A stretch of DNA of 64,000 nt from Hymenobacter nitidus (GCF_020447315.1 NZ_JAJADQ010000002.1:124001-188000), one strand, 5' to 3'. Positions 51,858 through 61,379 are shown, counted from the stretch's first letter. Notes: generated by a model from the sequence alone, not told the origin. Translations and numbers: made by a program.

Positions 51858-52583
51858 ATGTCCGTTGTTCCCTACAAAGATGATGCTGCCGGCAAAAAGT
51901 CGCAGGTGGCCCAGATGTTTAACAGCATTGCTGGTAAATACGACTTCCTGAACCACTTTCTGAGTGTCGGCACCGATATCTACTGGCGTCGTAAGGCCGT
52001 CAACGAGCTGAAAGAGCTACGTCCGGCCCGCATTCTGGACATTGCCACCGGCACCGCCGACTTTGCCATTGAGAGCCTGCGTCTGTCGCCGGAAACCAAG
52101 GTGACGGGCGTGGATATTTCGGAAGGCATGCTGGACGTGGGGCGGCGTAAGCTCACGGAAAAGGGCCTGGCCAACCGGATTCAGCTGGAACTCGGGGACT
52201 CGGAAAACCTGCCCTTCCCGGACAACCATTTCGATGCCGTGACGGCCTCGTTTGGGGTGCGCAACTTCGAAAACCTGCAGAAAGGCCTGACGGAGATGCA
52301 GCGGGTGCTGCGGCCGGGCGGCAAAGTCGTGATTCTGGAGTTTTCCAAGCCCACGGCTTTTCCCATGAAGCAGGCGTACAACTTTTATTTCCGGCACATC
52401 TTGCCGGTGTTTGGCAAACTGATTTCCAAGGACCGCGCCGCCTATACCTACTTACCCGAGTCGGTGCAGGCTTTTCCGGATGGCCAGCATTTCATGGCCA
52501 TTCTGACGCAGGTTGGTTTTAAAAATCCTACATGGCAACCCCTCACCTTTGGCATAAGCTCCATTTACACGGCGCAAAAGTAG
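51858..52583 (+). CDS. ubiE: demethylmenaquinone/ubiquinone methyltransferase
   Basis: 241 residues, class I SAM methyltransferase of the UbiE/MenG family: [31 protein letters not shown] (SAM-binding motif I), [17 protein letters not shown] and [12 protein letters not shown] are all characteristic. Bacteroidota use menaquinone, so the final menaquinone methylation is the expected job. Overlaps the downstream porT-like gene by 52 bases; ubiE followed by porT is a recurring order in this phylum. Confidence 0.95.
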   Translation: MSVVPYKDDAAGKKSQVAQMFNSIAGKYDFLNHFLSVGTDIYWRRKAVNELKELRPARILDIATGTADFAIESLRLSPETKVTGVDISEGMLDVGRRKLTEKGLANRIQLELGDSENLPFPDNHFDAVTASFGVRNFENLQKGLTEMQRVLRPGGKVVILEFSKPTAFPMKQAYNFYFRHILPVFGKLISKDRAAYTYLPESVQAFPDGQHFMAILTQVGFKNPTWQPLTFGISSIYTAQK

Positions 52584-53335
52584 CGGCTCTGGCAGCCTCC
52601 GTGCTACTGGCCGGCCTGGCGCCGCACGCGGCCCAGGCCCAGAAGAAAAGTCAGACCAAGGCGAGCCGGGGTGGGCGCGGGCAGGTGAAGTCCATTACGG
52701 TGAACAACCTGCCGGGCTACGACGACAAGTGGTTTCATCCCGGCTTCTATATCGCGCCCAACTTCTCGCGCTACAAGATTGAGCAGTCGAGTGCCTACGT
52801 GCAGGCCATTCAGAACGGAACGGCCGTGTCGGCCAATTCGCTGCTCAGCCCAGGCCTGTCGGTGGGCTTTATCGGCGACGTGCGGCTGGCCGACTATTTC
52901 AGCCTGCGGTTTGCGCCGGGCGTGAGCTTTCTGACGCGCCGCGTGGAGTTCAAACCCTTTGGCTACCAGCCCGCCGATTCCATCTTCACCCAGGAAGTAG
53001 GCGGCACTCAGATTGACTTGCCGCTGCTGGTTAAGTTTCACTCGGAGCGTCGGCGCAACACGCGGGTATATGTAGTAGGCGGCATAAAGCCGAGCATCAA
53101 CGTGGGCAACCGCCGCAAAGACCCGCTGCGCAACCAGCTGCAGGCCGCCAGCGGCGACCTAGCCCTGGAGTATGGTATTGGCCTGGATTTGTTTTACCCC
53201 TTGTTCAAGTTTGCACCCGAGCTGCGCTTTTCCCACGGCCTGAACAACCTGCTGATTCCGGACAAGAGCGTGTATAGCACCAGTCTGCAAAGCATGAAAA
53301 GCAACTCGGTGACGCTTTATCTGAACTTTGAATAA
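52532..53335 (+). CDS. porT: PorT family type IX secretion protein
   Basis: 267 residues. Signal peptide (to about AAQAQ), then a short basic linker and an eight-stranded outer-membrane beta-barrel pattern: [53 protein letters not shown], and a final aromatic-rich strand SVTLYLNFE. PorT/SprT is needed for type IX secretion and gliding. The ATG lies inside ubiE, 52 bases before its stop, so the genes are translationally linked. Which PorT paralog this is cannot be settled from sequence alone. Confidence 0.86.
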   Translation: MATPHLWHKLHLHGAKVAALAASVLLAGLAPHAAQAQKKSQTKASRGGRGQVKSITVNNLPGYDDKWFHPGFYIAPNFSRYKIEQSSAYVQAIQNGTAVSANSLLSPGLSVGFIGDVRLADYFSLRFAPGVSFLTRRVEFKPFGYQPADSIFTQEVGGTQIDLPLLVKFHSERRRNTRVYVVGGIKPSINVGNRRKDPLRNQLQAASGDLALEYGIGLDLFYPLFKFAPELRFSHGLNNLLIPDKSVYSTSLQSMKSNSVTLYLNFE

Positions 53336-53365
53336 TCGGCCCCCGGCCGGCGCATTTTCCTTTCT

Positions 53366-54115
53366 ATGACTCGTACCGCCTTTGTTACCGGGGCTTCTTC
53401 CGGTATTGGCCGGGCTACGGCCGTGGCCCTGGCCCAAGCAGGCTTCCAACTTATCCTGACCGGGCGCCGCCGCGAGCGGCTGGAAGAGCTGGCCCAGCAA
53501 CTGGCCCCGACGCCCACCTGCCTGCTCACCTTCGACGTGCGCGACCGGGCCGCCGTCGATGCCGCCGTAGCTTCCTTGCCGGCCGAATTTCAGCAGATCG
53601 ACGTGCTGGTAAACAACGCCGGCGGTGCCCACGGCCTAGCCCCGATTCAGGAGGGCAACCCCAATGACTGGGACGAAATGCTGGACAGCAACGTGAAGGG
53701 CCTGCTCAACGTGAGCCAGGCTGTGTTGCCGGGCATGACCCAGCGCCGGCAGGGCCATATCATCAATATCGGTTCCATTGCTGGCCACGAGGTGTACGCC
53801 AATGGTAACGTGTACTGCGCCTCCAAAGCGGCCGTGGCAGCCTTATCCAAGGCCATGCGCATTGATTTGCTGCCGCTGAATATTCGGGTGGCGGAAGTGA
53901 ATCCGGGAGCCGTGGAAACCGAGTTTTCGCAGGTGCGCTTTAAAGGCGACACCGAGCGGGCCGCGAAAGTCTACCAGGGCTACGACCCGCTCAAGCCGGA
54001 GGATATTGCTGACGTTATTCAGTTTATGGTCACGCGCCCGGCCAACGTGCACATTGCGGAAATCACCGTTTTTGCCGGTGCCCAAGGAGCCGCTACGCTC
54101 ATCAACCGGACCTGA
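53366..54115 (+). CDS. SDR family oxidoreductase (YdfG-like)
   Basis: 249 residues, classical short-chain dehydrogenase: VTGASSGIGRATAV (NADP-binding), LVNNAGGAHG, IINIGSIAGHE with the catalytic Ser, and YCASKAAV with the YxxxK pair. Resembles the serine/3-hydroxy acid dehydrogenase YdfG group. Substrate uncertain. Co-directional with porT, 30 bases apart. Confidence 0.9.
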   Translation: MTRTAFVTGASSGIGRATAVALAQAGFQLILTGRRRERLEELAQQLAPTPTCLLTFDVRDRAAVDAAVASLPAEFQQIDVLVNNAGGAHGLAPIQEGNPNDWDEMLDSNVKGLLNVSQAVLPGMTQRRQGHIINIGSIAGHEVYANGNVYCASKAAVAALSKAMRIDLLPLNIRVAEVNPGAVETEFSQVRFKGDTERAAKVYQGYDPLKPEDIADVIQFMVTRPANVHIAEITVFAGAQGAATLINRT

Positions 54116-54137
54116 TTCCGGACTTCTGAACAAACTG

Positions 54138-54170
54138 AAAAAGTCTTCCCAGTTTGTGGGGAGGCTTTTT
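54138..54170. terminator. bidirectional intrinsic terminator
   Basis: AAAAAGTCTTCCC, loop AGTTTGT, GGGGAGGCTTTTT between the convergent SDR and esterase genes. Confidence 0.85.
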
Positions 54171-54839
54171 CTATGTAGCAGCAGACTGTTGCAGGCGCAG
54201 CAGAACGGCGGCGTTCAGCTCGTGCTTCCCGGCAAAGCGAACTACCTCGGGTTCTACACCCAGGCCCCGGATGAACTCCTGCTGCCGGGTCAGGTCTTCG
54301 GCACTGATGAACTCGTCTTGGTCGCCGCACACCAGCGTGATGGGCAGCTGCCGGAGCAGGCGGGATGCCACGGCAAAGTCGACGTCAGGTGGGAAAGCGC
54401 CGGCCCACAGAATCAGGCGGGCAGGACGAAAGGTAGCCCGGGCCAGCCAGCGGCTTACGGTGGCGGCGCCCTGCGAAAAACCGAGCACGGTGAACTGCAC
54501 TTCCGCCGGGCACTCATTTCGCACGGCATCAGCCAGTTGGTTGAGGTAGGCCACATAGTCCTCGATTTCCGCCAGCCGGTCTTCGCGCGTCATCCACGTA
54601 GCCCCGACCCGCCCGCCAGTGCCGCTCAGATAAAAGCGCGAGAGGCCTTCGGGGGCAATAACTACCGCGGCGGGGTCGGTCTGCGTGAGGATATGGAAGT
54701 GGCGGATGAAATAGGCCGCCAGCTGCCCGTAGCCGTGGCACACAAACCACACTTGCCGCGTATCGGGCCCCAGTTCACCGGCCTGATAGTACCGGGCCGA
54801 GCGGGTTATCGTGAGCCGCCGTTCGTGCGAAACAGACAT
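54171..54839 (-). CDS. serine esterase of the phospholipase/carboxylesterase type
   Basis: 222 residues, alpha/beta hydrolase of the acyl-protein-thioesterase/carboxylesterase group: VWFVCHGYGQLAAYF, FTVLGFSQGAATVSRWL (nucleophile Ser in GFSQG), CGDQDEFIS (acid) and FAGKHELNAAVL (His). No signal peptide. Substrate unknown. An inverted repeat lies immediately upstream of the ATG. Confidence 0.85.
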   Translation of the reverse strand: MSVSHERRLTITRSARYYQAGELGPDTRQVWFVCHGYGQLAAYFIRHFHILTQTDPAAVVIAPEGLSRFYLSGTGGRVGATWMTREDRLAEIEDYVAYLNQLADAVRNECPAEVQFTVLGFSQGAATVSRWLARATFRPARLILWAGAFPPDVDFAVASRLLRQLPITLVCGDQDEFISAEDLTRQQEFIRGLGVEPEVVRFAGKHELNAAVLLRLQQSAAT

Positions 54840-54841
54840 AG

Positions 54842-54947
54842 GGTGAAATAGCGAGATGGTGAGTTAACGTTTTACTAGCGCAAGCGGCACGGCATTGGGC
54901 GAATTAAACAACTCACTACTTCACCATCTTGCTACTCGCTATTTTGC
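54842..54947. repeat. 8-nt-periodic inverted repeat B
   Basis: Left arm GGTGAAATAGCGAGATGGTG (from 54842); right arm, read as complement, GGCAAAATAGCGAGTAGCAA then GATGGTGAAGTAGTGAGTTG. Both are runs of 8-base units (GTGAnnnn/GCGAnnnn); the right arm carries about two more units than the left. The right arm contains the TAG stop (54939-54941) of the cytidine deaminase gene. Confidence 0.8.
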
Positions 54948-55433
54948 CGGCGGCAGGTCGCTGGCCGAGAACTGGAAGGGCAGCAGGTCGGCCAGGGAGC
55001 GGAAGCGGAAAATGGTGTTGTTAGGGCCCGGCAGCAGCAGCGGAATGGGGGTGCCCTGGCGGTTTTCGTATTCCGTCATTACCTGGCGGCAGGCCCCGCA
55101 GGAAGTAACGGCCACAAAGTCGCCGGAGGCGGGGCGGGCGGCTACGGCCATGCACACGATGCGGCGCTCGGGCTGAGTTGACGCTAAGCCAAACAGGGCG
55201 GTCCGCTCGGCGCAAAGGCCCGAGGGGTAGGCCGCGTTTTCCTGGTTGGTGCCTTTGTGAATGGTGCCGTTGTCGAGCAGCAGGGCCGTGCCCACGTGGA
55301 AATGGGAGTAGGGCGCGTAGGCTTGGTCAGTTGCGGCGCGGGCTTGTTGCCAGGTGGTGGCTTCGGCAGGGGAGAGTTCGGCTTCGGAGGCCAGCACCTC
55401 GACGGTGATGGTCAGATGGAGCGGGTGGGCCAT
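54939..55433 (-). CDS. cdd: cytidine deaminase
   Basis: 164 residues. Zinc site: GLCAERTALF (C plus catalytic Glu) and TSCGACRQVMTEY (CxxC). PYSHFHVGTALL and KGTNQENAAYPSG are the family substrate-site segments. Deaminates cytidine/deoxycytidine for pyrimidine salvage. Slightly longer at the N-terminus than the tetrameric class. Its stop lies in repeat B. The 263-base region between this gene and 55697 shows nothing recognisable. Confidence 0.95.
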   Translation of the reverse strand: MAHPLHLTITVEVLASEAELSPAEATTWQQARAATDQAYAPYSHFHVGTALLLDNGTIHKGTNQENAAYPSGLCAERTALFGLASTQPERRIVCMAVAARPASGDFVAVTSCGACRQVMTEYENRQGTPIPLLLPGPNNTIFRFRSLADLLPFQFSASDLPPAK

Positions 55434-55696
55434 CGGGGGAGAAAAAACAAAGTGCGGGAACCGAATGGCGGCCCCGTTCCGGTAAGGGGCGGTGAATGTA
55501 CTACAATTCTCAGTCTCCGCCCCATATTTTCTGTCGGAGCCGTTGCATCCTCCACCATTTTTCGTTGGTGCCGCACGTTCAGCAGTTTTTCCCGATTATT
55601 GACCCCGTATTCCCACCCTGATTCGTCACGCGGCGCTGCCCGCGGCCTTTCCCGCCGTGTACGGCAGGGGCTGCCCGGCGCTATCCTTTCCCACCC

Positions 55697-57061
55697 ATGA
55701 CCCGAATTCTGCTTCTGGGAGCCGGCCGCTCGGCTTCGTCCCTGCTTCACTACCTGCTCCGCCACGCCGCCGCCGAAGGCTGGCAGCTCACCGTGGCCGA
55801 TGTTAATCCGGCCCACTTAGCGCCGGTGCTGGCGGCCCACACCGAGTATGCCCGCGCCGTAACCTTCGATATACAGCAGGAAGCTCAGCTGCCGGCCCTA
55901 GTGCAACAGGCTGATATCGTTATTTCCATGCTGCCGGCCCTGTTTCACCTGCCCGTGGCCAAAGCCTGCGTGCAGTACCGCCGCCATCTGGTGACGGCCA
56001 GCTACGTGTCGGAGGAAATCCGGGCGCTGGATGCCGAGGCGCGAGCGGCCGATATTATCATCCTCATGGAATGTGGCCTCGACCCGGGCCTCGACCATAT
56101 GTCGGCCATGCGGGCCCTGGCCGATATTCGGGCCCGTGGCGGGGTGCTGACGGCTTTCCGCTCGTACTGCGGCGGGCTGCTGGCCCCCGATTCCGAGGGC
56201 GACAACCCGTGGAAGTATAAGTTTACCTGGAACCCGCGCAACGTGGTGCTGGCCGGACAGAGTACCGCTAAATACCTCGAAAACGGCCATCTGCGCTTTA
56301 TTCCCTACCAGCAGCTGTTCGCCCGCACCACCCCGATTTCGGTGGCCGGCTACGGGGATTTTGACGGCTATGCCAACCGCGACTCGCTCAGCTACCGAGC
56401 ACCCTACGGCCTGCAGGACATTCCGACCATGCTGCGCGGCACGCTGCGGCGGGCGGGCTACTGCGCCGCCTGGCAGGCCTTCGTGCGCCTGGGCCTCACC
56501 GACGATTCGGTGCACCTGGGCAACCCGGCCGACATGACCTGGGCCACGCTGATAGAGTCGTTTTTACCGGCTGTTGCCGGTGCCCAGCCGCTAGCCGAGC
56601 GTACTGCCGCTTACCTAGGGCTGGACCCGGCCGGCCCGGAAATGCAGCGCCTGCAGTGGCTGGACGTATTCGGTGCGCGGCCCGTTGGGCTGGCTGATGC
56701 TACTCCGGCCCAGCTGCTGGAGCGGCTGCTTACCGAAAAATGGCAGCTGCAGCCCACCGACCACGACATGATTGTAATGCAGCACACCCTGGACTACGAC
56801 CTGGCCGGGGTGCCGCACCGCTGGGAGTCGTCGTTGGTGGTGCTCGGCGACGATGCCACCCACACGGCCATGGCCAAAACCGTGGGCTTGCCGGTGGCTA
56901 TGGCCGTGCGGCGCCTGGCGGCGGGCCTGCTCACGCAGCGCGGCGTCGTGATTCCCACCGAGGCCAGCCTCTACGAGCCGATACTGGATGAGCTGGCCGC
57001 CGACTACGGAATCCGCTTCGACGAACACGAAACCAGCCGGGCCGCCGTTGAGTCGCTGTAA
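55697..57061 (+). CDS. saccharopine dehydrogenase-like oxidoreductase
   Basis: 454 residues. N-terminal Rossmann domain (ILLLGAGRSASSLLHYLL, VTFDIQQEAQLPAL), then SMLPALFHLPVAKAC, VTASYVSEEI and LMECGLDPGLDHMSAMRA, the signature of saccharopine dehydrogenase C-terminal (LYS9-type) enzymes. Acts on epsilon-N-glutaryl-lysine-type substrates in lysine metabolism in relatives; the exact direction and substrate here are inferred. Next gene starts 19 bases downstream. Confidence 0.9.
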   Translation: MTRILLLGAGRSASSLLHYLLRHAAAEGWQLTVADVNPAHLAPVLAAHTEYARAVTFDIQQEAQLPALVQQADIVISMLPALFHLPVAKACVQYRRHLVTASYVSEEIRALDAEARAADIIILMECGLDPGLDHMSAMRALADIRARGGVLTAFRSYCGGLLAPDSEGDNPWKYKFTWNPRNVVLAGQSTAKYLENGHLRFIPYQQLFARTTPISVAGYGDFDGYANRDSLSYRAPYGLQDIPTMLRGTLRRAGYCAAWQAFVRLGLTDDSVHLGNPADMTWATLIESFLPAVAGAQPLAERTAAYLGLDPAGPEMQRLQWLDVFGARPVGLADATPAQLLERLLTEKWQLQPTDHDMIVMQHTLDYDLAGVPHRWESSLVVLGDDATHTAMAKTVGLPVAMAVRRLAAGLLTQRGVVIPTEASLYEPILDELAADYGIRFDEHETSRAAVESL

Positions 57062-57079
57062 AAAACCGCCCCGAAAAGA

Positions 57080-58018
57080 ATGAAAGCTTATCTGCAGTTG
57101 CGCCTGCGCATCCTGGGCCGGCAGCAGGCCGAGCTGGGGTGGGCACGGCTGCTGTTGCTGAGTGCAGTGCTGCTGACTTTGGGCAAGCTGCTCGAAGTAC
57201 TGCTACGCCAGCCCGCCGCGCAGTGGGCCGGGCCGGTAGCAGGCCTGCTCATGGTGTGGTCGGGGCATCGGCAGCGGACAGATCTGGGCTTTCTGCAGAT
57301 TGCCTCGCCCCGGTTTCGGTGGTGGCTGCTGGTGGAGTACGCGCTGTGGCTGCTGCCCATCTGGGGCCTGCTGCTGAGCCTGGGGCACGTAGCCGCGGCC
57401 CTGGCAACGGTGGCTGCAGTGCTGCCCGTACCGTTTTTGCCGATACCCCAGGCTGTTGCCCGGCTTCGGCAGCGCCGCAGTCTGCTGCGCAGTGAGGCTT
57501 TTGAGTGGGTGAGTGGCTTTCGGCAGCTGGGCGCCTGGTTTTGTTGGCTGGCCGGAATAGGCGCGGCCGTCTGGCAGCAGGCCACGGTAGTGCCCGCCGT
57601 GGTGCTGGGGGCCTGGAGCCTGCTCGTCACATATTGCTACACCACGCCCGAGCCCCTGACGATGGTCACCATCTACGGGCGGGGCGCCACGGCCTTTTGG
57701 GTGCGCAAGCTGGGGCTGGGTTTGGGGCTTTACCTGCTGACTGCCGCGCCCTTCTTTGTGCTGATGGGCCGCAGCCCGGCTTCGTGGGGTGGCGCCGCTG
57801 GCCTGCTGTTGTGGGGGATGCTGGTGGTAAGTATGAGCATCATGGGCAAATACACGTTTTATCCGCAGCCCACGCTCGTGCGCCTCACCCAGGGCGGCGT
57901 GGTGGTAGTGGCGCTGCTGCCCCTGCTCAGTGCGCCTTACGCGCCGCTGCTGGTAGCCGCCTTTGGGGGCCTGGTCTGGAAAAGCCGCCACCGCCTAAAA
58001 CACTACTGGCATGCTTAG
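57080..58018 (+). CDS. integral membrane partner of an ABC transporter
   Basis: 312 residues with about eight hydrophobic helices and no recognised motif. The C-terminus overlaps the next gene's ATG by 8 bases (CATGCTTAG), so the two are translationally coupled and this is very probably the membrane subunit of the ABC transporter encoded next. Substrate unknown. Confidence 0.72.
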   Translation: MKAYLQLRLRILGRQQAELGWARLLLLSAVLLTLGKLLEVLLRQPAAQWAGPVAGLLMVWSGHRQRTDLGFLQIASPRFRWWLLVEYALWLLPIWGLLLSLGHVAAALATVAAVLPVPFLPIPQAVARLRQRRSLLRSEAFEWVSGFRQLGAWFCWLAGIGAAVWQQATVVPAVVLGAWSLLVTYCYTTPEPLTMVTIYGRGATAFWVRKLGLGLGLYLLTAAPFFVLMGRSPASWGGAAGLLLWGMLVVSMSIMGKYTFYPQPTLVRLTQGGVVVVALLPLLSAPYAPLLVAAFGGLVWKSRHRLKHYWHA

Positions 58019-58730
58019 TATTCGCGGCCTGGGCAAGGCCTACGGCGACCATCAGGTGCTGCAGCAGGTAGATATGGACCTGCGGCCGGGCTCCATTCAC
58101 GGGCTGGTGGGGGCAAATGGCGCGGGCAAAACCACGCTCCTGCACTGCCTCTACGGCCTGCTGACCGACTACACGGGCCAGATTCGGGAAACGACCGGCC
58201 GGCCCATCCGGGAGCATACCGGCGTGCTGCCCTACGAGCCCTATTTCTACCCCCGGCTCACGGGGCGCGAGTACCTAGAGTTCTGCCTGCAGGCCCGGGG
58301 CCGCCTGCTGGTGGATTTCTCGGCCTGGAACAGCCTGCTGGAATTGCCCCTGGACCACTACGCGGAAGAGTACTCGGCGGGCATGAAGAAGAAGCTGGCC
58401 CTGCTGGCCTTACTCGTGCAGGACTTTCGCTACCTGGTGCTGGACGAGCCCTTCAATGGGCTGGATATGGGCGCCAATCTGCTGCTGAAGGAAATTCTGC
58501 TGCGCCTGCGGGCCCAGGGGCGGGGCATTCTGCTGACCTCGCACATCTTGGGTACCCTCACCGAAACCTGCGACGAGATTACGCTGCTGGCCGGTGGCAC
58601 CGTGCAGCGCCACTACCACGCCGCCGAGTTCGGGGCTCTCACCACCGATTTGCTCGACCTGCACTATCAGGAAAAAGTTGCCCACCTGGCCCAACTGCTG
58701 CCTTCATCCGGCCCGGGTACTAAGGTCTAA
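58011..58730 (+). CDS. ABC transporter ATP-binding protein
   Basis: 239 residues. Walker A GLVGANGAGKTTLLH, signature YSAGMKKKLALLAL (variant of LSGGQ), Walker B YLVLDEPFNGLD and an H-loop in LLTSHILG. The divergent signature and partner with few helices suggest an ABC-2-like exporter. Overlaps the membrane-protein gene by 8 bases. Confidence 0.92.
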   Translation: MLSIRGLGKAYGDHQVLQQVDMDLRPGSIHGLVGANGAGKTTLLHCLYGLLTDYTGQIRETTGRPIREHTGVLPYEPYFYPRLTGREYLEFCLQARGRLLVDFSAWNSLLELPLDHYAEEYSAGMKKKLALLALLVQDFRYLVLDEPFNGLDMGANLLLKEILLRLRAQGRGILLTSHILGTLTETCDEITLLAGGTVQRHYHAAEFGALTTDLLDLHYQEKVAHLAQLLPSSGPGTKV

Positions 58731-58735
58731 GTCTG

Positions 58736-59458
58736 CTAGAAAGCCAGGTAAAAGTCGCGCAGCAGCTGCCGGAATTCGGGGGAGTAGGCCGCACTATCGG
58801 CTTCGTGAATGGGCAGCACCTGGGTTGCGGCCGCCGTGGCTGCGCGGCCAAAGCGGGTGATGTGCCGCAGGGCCTTGCTGCCGGGGCGGTGGTGCAAAGC
58901 CAGGCGGGCCGCCGGAAACAAGCCGGCCCTGACAGCTTCCCGCTCGAACTGCTGCATTTCCAGCGGAGGCAACAGCACCGTGAGCTGGCCACTGGGCGTC
59001 AGAAAGTCAGCGGCAAATTGGGCTAGCTCGGCAAACGAAAGCGTATCGGAAGCGGTGTGGCGGGCGGTGGTGCGGGCCGCATCGGGGGAGCGGAGGGAGT
59101 GGCGGAAAAACGGCGGGTTGCAGAGAATATGGTCGAAGGGCGCGGGAGCTGTGGCCGCAAACTGCGCCAGGCTCAGAGCTTGCACCCGCACCCGGCCGGG
59201 CCAGGGGCTTTGGGCCACGTTGCCGGTGGCCTGCCGGGCCGCGTCGGGCGCTATTTCTACAGCCTCGATGCGGGCCGTAGCGTTACGCTGGGCCGCCATC
59301 AGCGCCAGCAGGCCGGTGCCGGTACCAATGTCCAGAATGCGGGCGGCAGTGGTTATGTCGGCCGCGGCGCCCAGCACGCAGGCATCGGTGCACACCTTCA
59401 TGGCGCACTGGTCCTGCTCGATGGTAAACTGCTTGAAGCGGAAATAGGTATTGGCCAC
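58736..59458 (-). CDS. trmN6: tRNA1(Val) A37 N6-methyltransferase-like
   Basis: About 240 residues, class I methyltransferase: ARILDIGTGTGLLALMAA (SAM motif I), FDHILCNPPFFRHSL with the NPPF amino-group methyltransferase motif, and a C-terminal HHRPGSKALRH segment. YfiC/TrmN6 methylates A37 of tRNA1(Val). A GTG at 59458 gives MANTYFRFKQF, the usual family start; a TTG at 59473 would add five residues. Overlapping polarity: convergent with the ABC ATPase gene, 5 bases apart. Confidence 0.87.
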   Translation of the reverse strand: MANTYFRFKQFTIEQDQCAMKVCTDACVLGAAADITTAARILDIGTGTGLLALMAAQRNATARIEAVEIAPDAARQATGNVAQSPWPGRVRVQALSLAQFAATAPAPFDHILCNPPFFRHSLRSPDAARTTARHTASDTLSFAELAQFAADFLTPSGQLTVLLPPLEMQQFEREAVRAGLFPAARLALHHRPGSKALRHITRFGRAATAAATQVLPIHEADSAAYSPEFRQLLRDFYLAF

Positions 59459-59496
59459 TGCGCTGCCGGGCAAATAAGTAGGAGTGAAAAAAGAGC

Positions 59497-60219
59497 CTAG
59501 CGCTGCGCGGAGGCCGGGCGGCTCCAGTCGCGGAGCAGCCGCTGCAGGTCGGCGTATTCTTCCCCGTAGGCACCCTGCAGGGGGAATTTGGAGGGAAACT
59601 GCCGGAAGTATACCCCCGCCTGCACGTCGCCGCTCAGGGCGCTGAGCAGCAGGCGGTTGGCCAGCTCAATGCGCTTTTCCTCTTTGAGCGTTGCCGCCGA
59701 CTCGTATTCCTGCTTCACGCGGGCAATTTCCTCGGGCGTATAGGGCCGCATATCCTTGTTGAGCAAGGACTCATGCCGCACCTGACCCTTCTGAACGTAG
59801 AACCGGTCGAGGCGGAAGCGCACGAACTCGTAGGTGAAGTTTTTGCCCGCCGGTAGGTTTTTCAACGACTCCACCGTCAGCGTGTCGTTGCGGAAGCTCA
59901 GGCGGCACCGTTCGCGCACGTCCCAGTACTTGAGAATCTTGCGGGGCTGGCAGGTTGAAACGGCAAACTCGGAATAGAACTCCTGGCGCTTGCGCGTTTC
60001 CTTGTAGCCGCACACCGACACGACGGGCCCCGCCGAGAAGGCAAACAGCGTATCGGGCACTGAAGAAGCCATGGGTACTTCGGCCGGACAGCTGCACTGC
60101 ACCGCCGCCCGGATGGGCACGCTCTGGGCCCGGGCCGGCGTGGAGCTTTCCATCTGTTGCTGGCAGGCCGCGGTGGCCAGCGTAGCCAGGAGGGCAGGAG
60201 TGAGCAGGGGCTTCATCAT
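59497..60219 (-). CDS. Cys-containing lipoprotein of unknown function
   Basis: About 240 residues. LLATLATAAC at the start predicts a lipoprotein. The mature part has CSCPAEVP, VVSVCGYKETRKR and STCQPRKILKYWDVRERCRL, several cysteines that might form disulfides in the envelope, and a helical, charged C-terminal half. I do not recognise the family. ATG at 60219 (MMKPLLTPALL) is used; an upstream ATG would lengthen the leader. Confidence 0.65.
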   Translation of the reverse strand: MMKPLLTPALLATLATAACQQQMESSTPARAQSVPIRAAVQCSCPAEVPMASSVPDTLFAFSAGPVVSVCGYKETRKRQEFYSEFAVSTCQPRKILKYWDVRERCRLSFRNDTLTVESLKNLPAGKNFTYEFVRFRLDRFYVQKGQVRHESLLNKDMRPYTPEEIARVKQEYESAATLKEEKRIELANRLLLSALSGDVQAGVYFRQFPSKFPLQGAYGEEYADLQRLLRDWSRPASAQR

Positions 60220-60263
60220 ACTTGATTTGTACGGCAAGCCGGCCCGGAAAGGCCGGCCGAAGA

Positions 60264-61379
60264 TTAGAAAGAAACGGCCGGCTGCGCTTCCGGCCTGGGC
60301 GCAAACCGGCTGATAATCAGGCGGTGTAGGGGCTTTTCAACCAGATAATACAGCCCGATGGAGGCCGCTATGGTCAGCAGAAAAACGAGGGTAAACGACA
60401 GCGCGGCCGGTAGCTGCGCGGGCAGCCAGCGGAGCAGATAGTCGTGCCAGAAGCCCATGTGAAGCAGGTAGAAGCAGTAGGAGGCCTTGCCCGCTAGCTG
60501 CAGCGGCGCGGAACTCAGCAGCCGTTGCAGCCCGGTGGTTTCGGTGGTCAGGCCCCAGAGCAGCAGCCCGGTGGCGGCGGGCAGCAGCAGGTTGTTCACG
60601 GCCACGCCCACGGGCGTATCGATGCTGACTTTGCCGGTATAGAGCTGAATGCCAGTCAGAACCAACAGTAGCAGCAGCAGGCCCAGGCTGCCGGTCCACG
60701 TGGTCCGCCGGCCGGAATAGCGCGCCGCCAGCAACGCAAAGGCGGCTCCCAGTAGAAACTCGGTGCTCCGGCCAAAAATGGTAGCTACCAGCATAAAGTG
60801 GGCGGCACTGAAGCGCAACCCGCCATCCGACGGCAGCCCGGCATACAGGACCCAGCCCAGCCCAAGCAGCACCAGCGCCACCCCGGCCCAGACGAAGGGC
60901 GAAAAGCGGCGACCCAGCCAGAACAGCAGCGGCGCCAGCAGGTAGAAACATTCCTCCACCGTCAACGACCAGGTTTGGGCCACGCCCGTGAAGGCCCAGT
61001 CGGCCGCGAAGCCTTTCAATAGGCTGATGTTGACCAGGTACAATTGCAGCGCGTGGTCAGTCAGGTAGAGTTTGCTGAGCAGGAAGGTGAGCGTGGTGAC
61101 CAGCAAAAACACCGGGTAAATCCGGGCCCAGCGCCGCAGGGCGTACCGGCCCAGCTGCCGCCCGCTGAAGGACTGCTGGTAGTAGCGCCGGCAAATCAGA
61201 AAGCCGCTGAGGGTAAAAAAGAGGGAAACCCCGATGTGACCTTCCCGGCACAGGGCGTGCAGCGCCTGCCCGGCCCAGGGCCCACCGGCCACTACCGGCG
61301 GAAAATGGAAAAAGAACACGCAATAGGCCGCTACCGCCCGCAGGCCCGTCAGGGCGGGAAAGTAGGAGGCCGGCTTCAT
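60264..61379 (-). CDS. acyltransferase family 3 membrane protein
   Basis: About 371 residues with ten helices. Begins FPALTGLRAVAAYCVFFFHF (the conserved helix-1 Arg/His region), then GHIGVSLFFTLSGFLICRRYY and TWSLTVEECFYLLAPLLF, the Acyltransferase_3 (OafA/YrhL-like) signatures. O-acetylates or otherwise acylates surface sugars. The ATG overlaps the rnhA stop (TAATG), so it is coupled to rnhA. Confidence 0.9.
   Translation of the reverse strand: MKPASYFPALTGLRAVAAYCVFFFHFPPVVAGGPWAGQALHALCREGHIGVSLFFTLSGFLICRRYYQQSFSGRQLGRYALRRWARIYPVFLLVTTLTFLLSKLYLTDHALQLYLVNISLLKGFAADWAFTGVAQTWSLTVEECFYLLAPLLFWLGRRFSPFVWAGVALVLLGLGWVLYAGLPSDGGLRFSAAHFMLVATIFGRSTEFLLGAAFALLAARYSGRRTTWTGSLGLLLLLLVLTGIQLYTGKVSIDTPVGVAVNNLLLPAATGLLLWGLTTETTGLQRLLSSAPLQLAGKASYCFYLLHMGFWHDYLLRWLPAQLPAALSFTLVFLLTIAASIGLYYLVEKPLHRLIISRFAPRPEAQPAVSF

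Noticed and set aside
57080..57630. Dense antisense open frames opposite the ABC membrane partner and many other genes
   Set aside because: High GC content produces long antisense frames; none has a domain, signal or promoter of its own.
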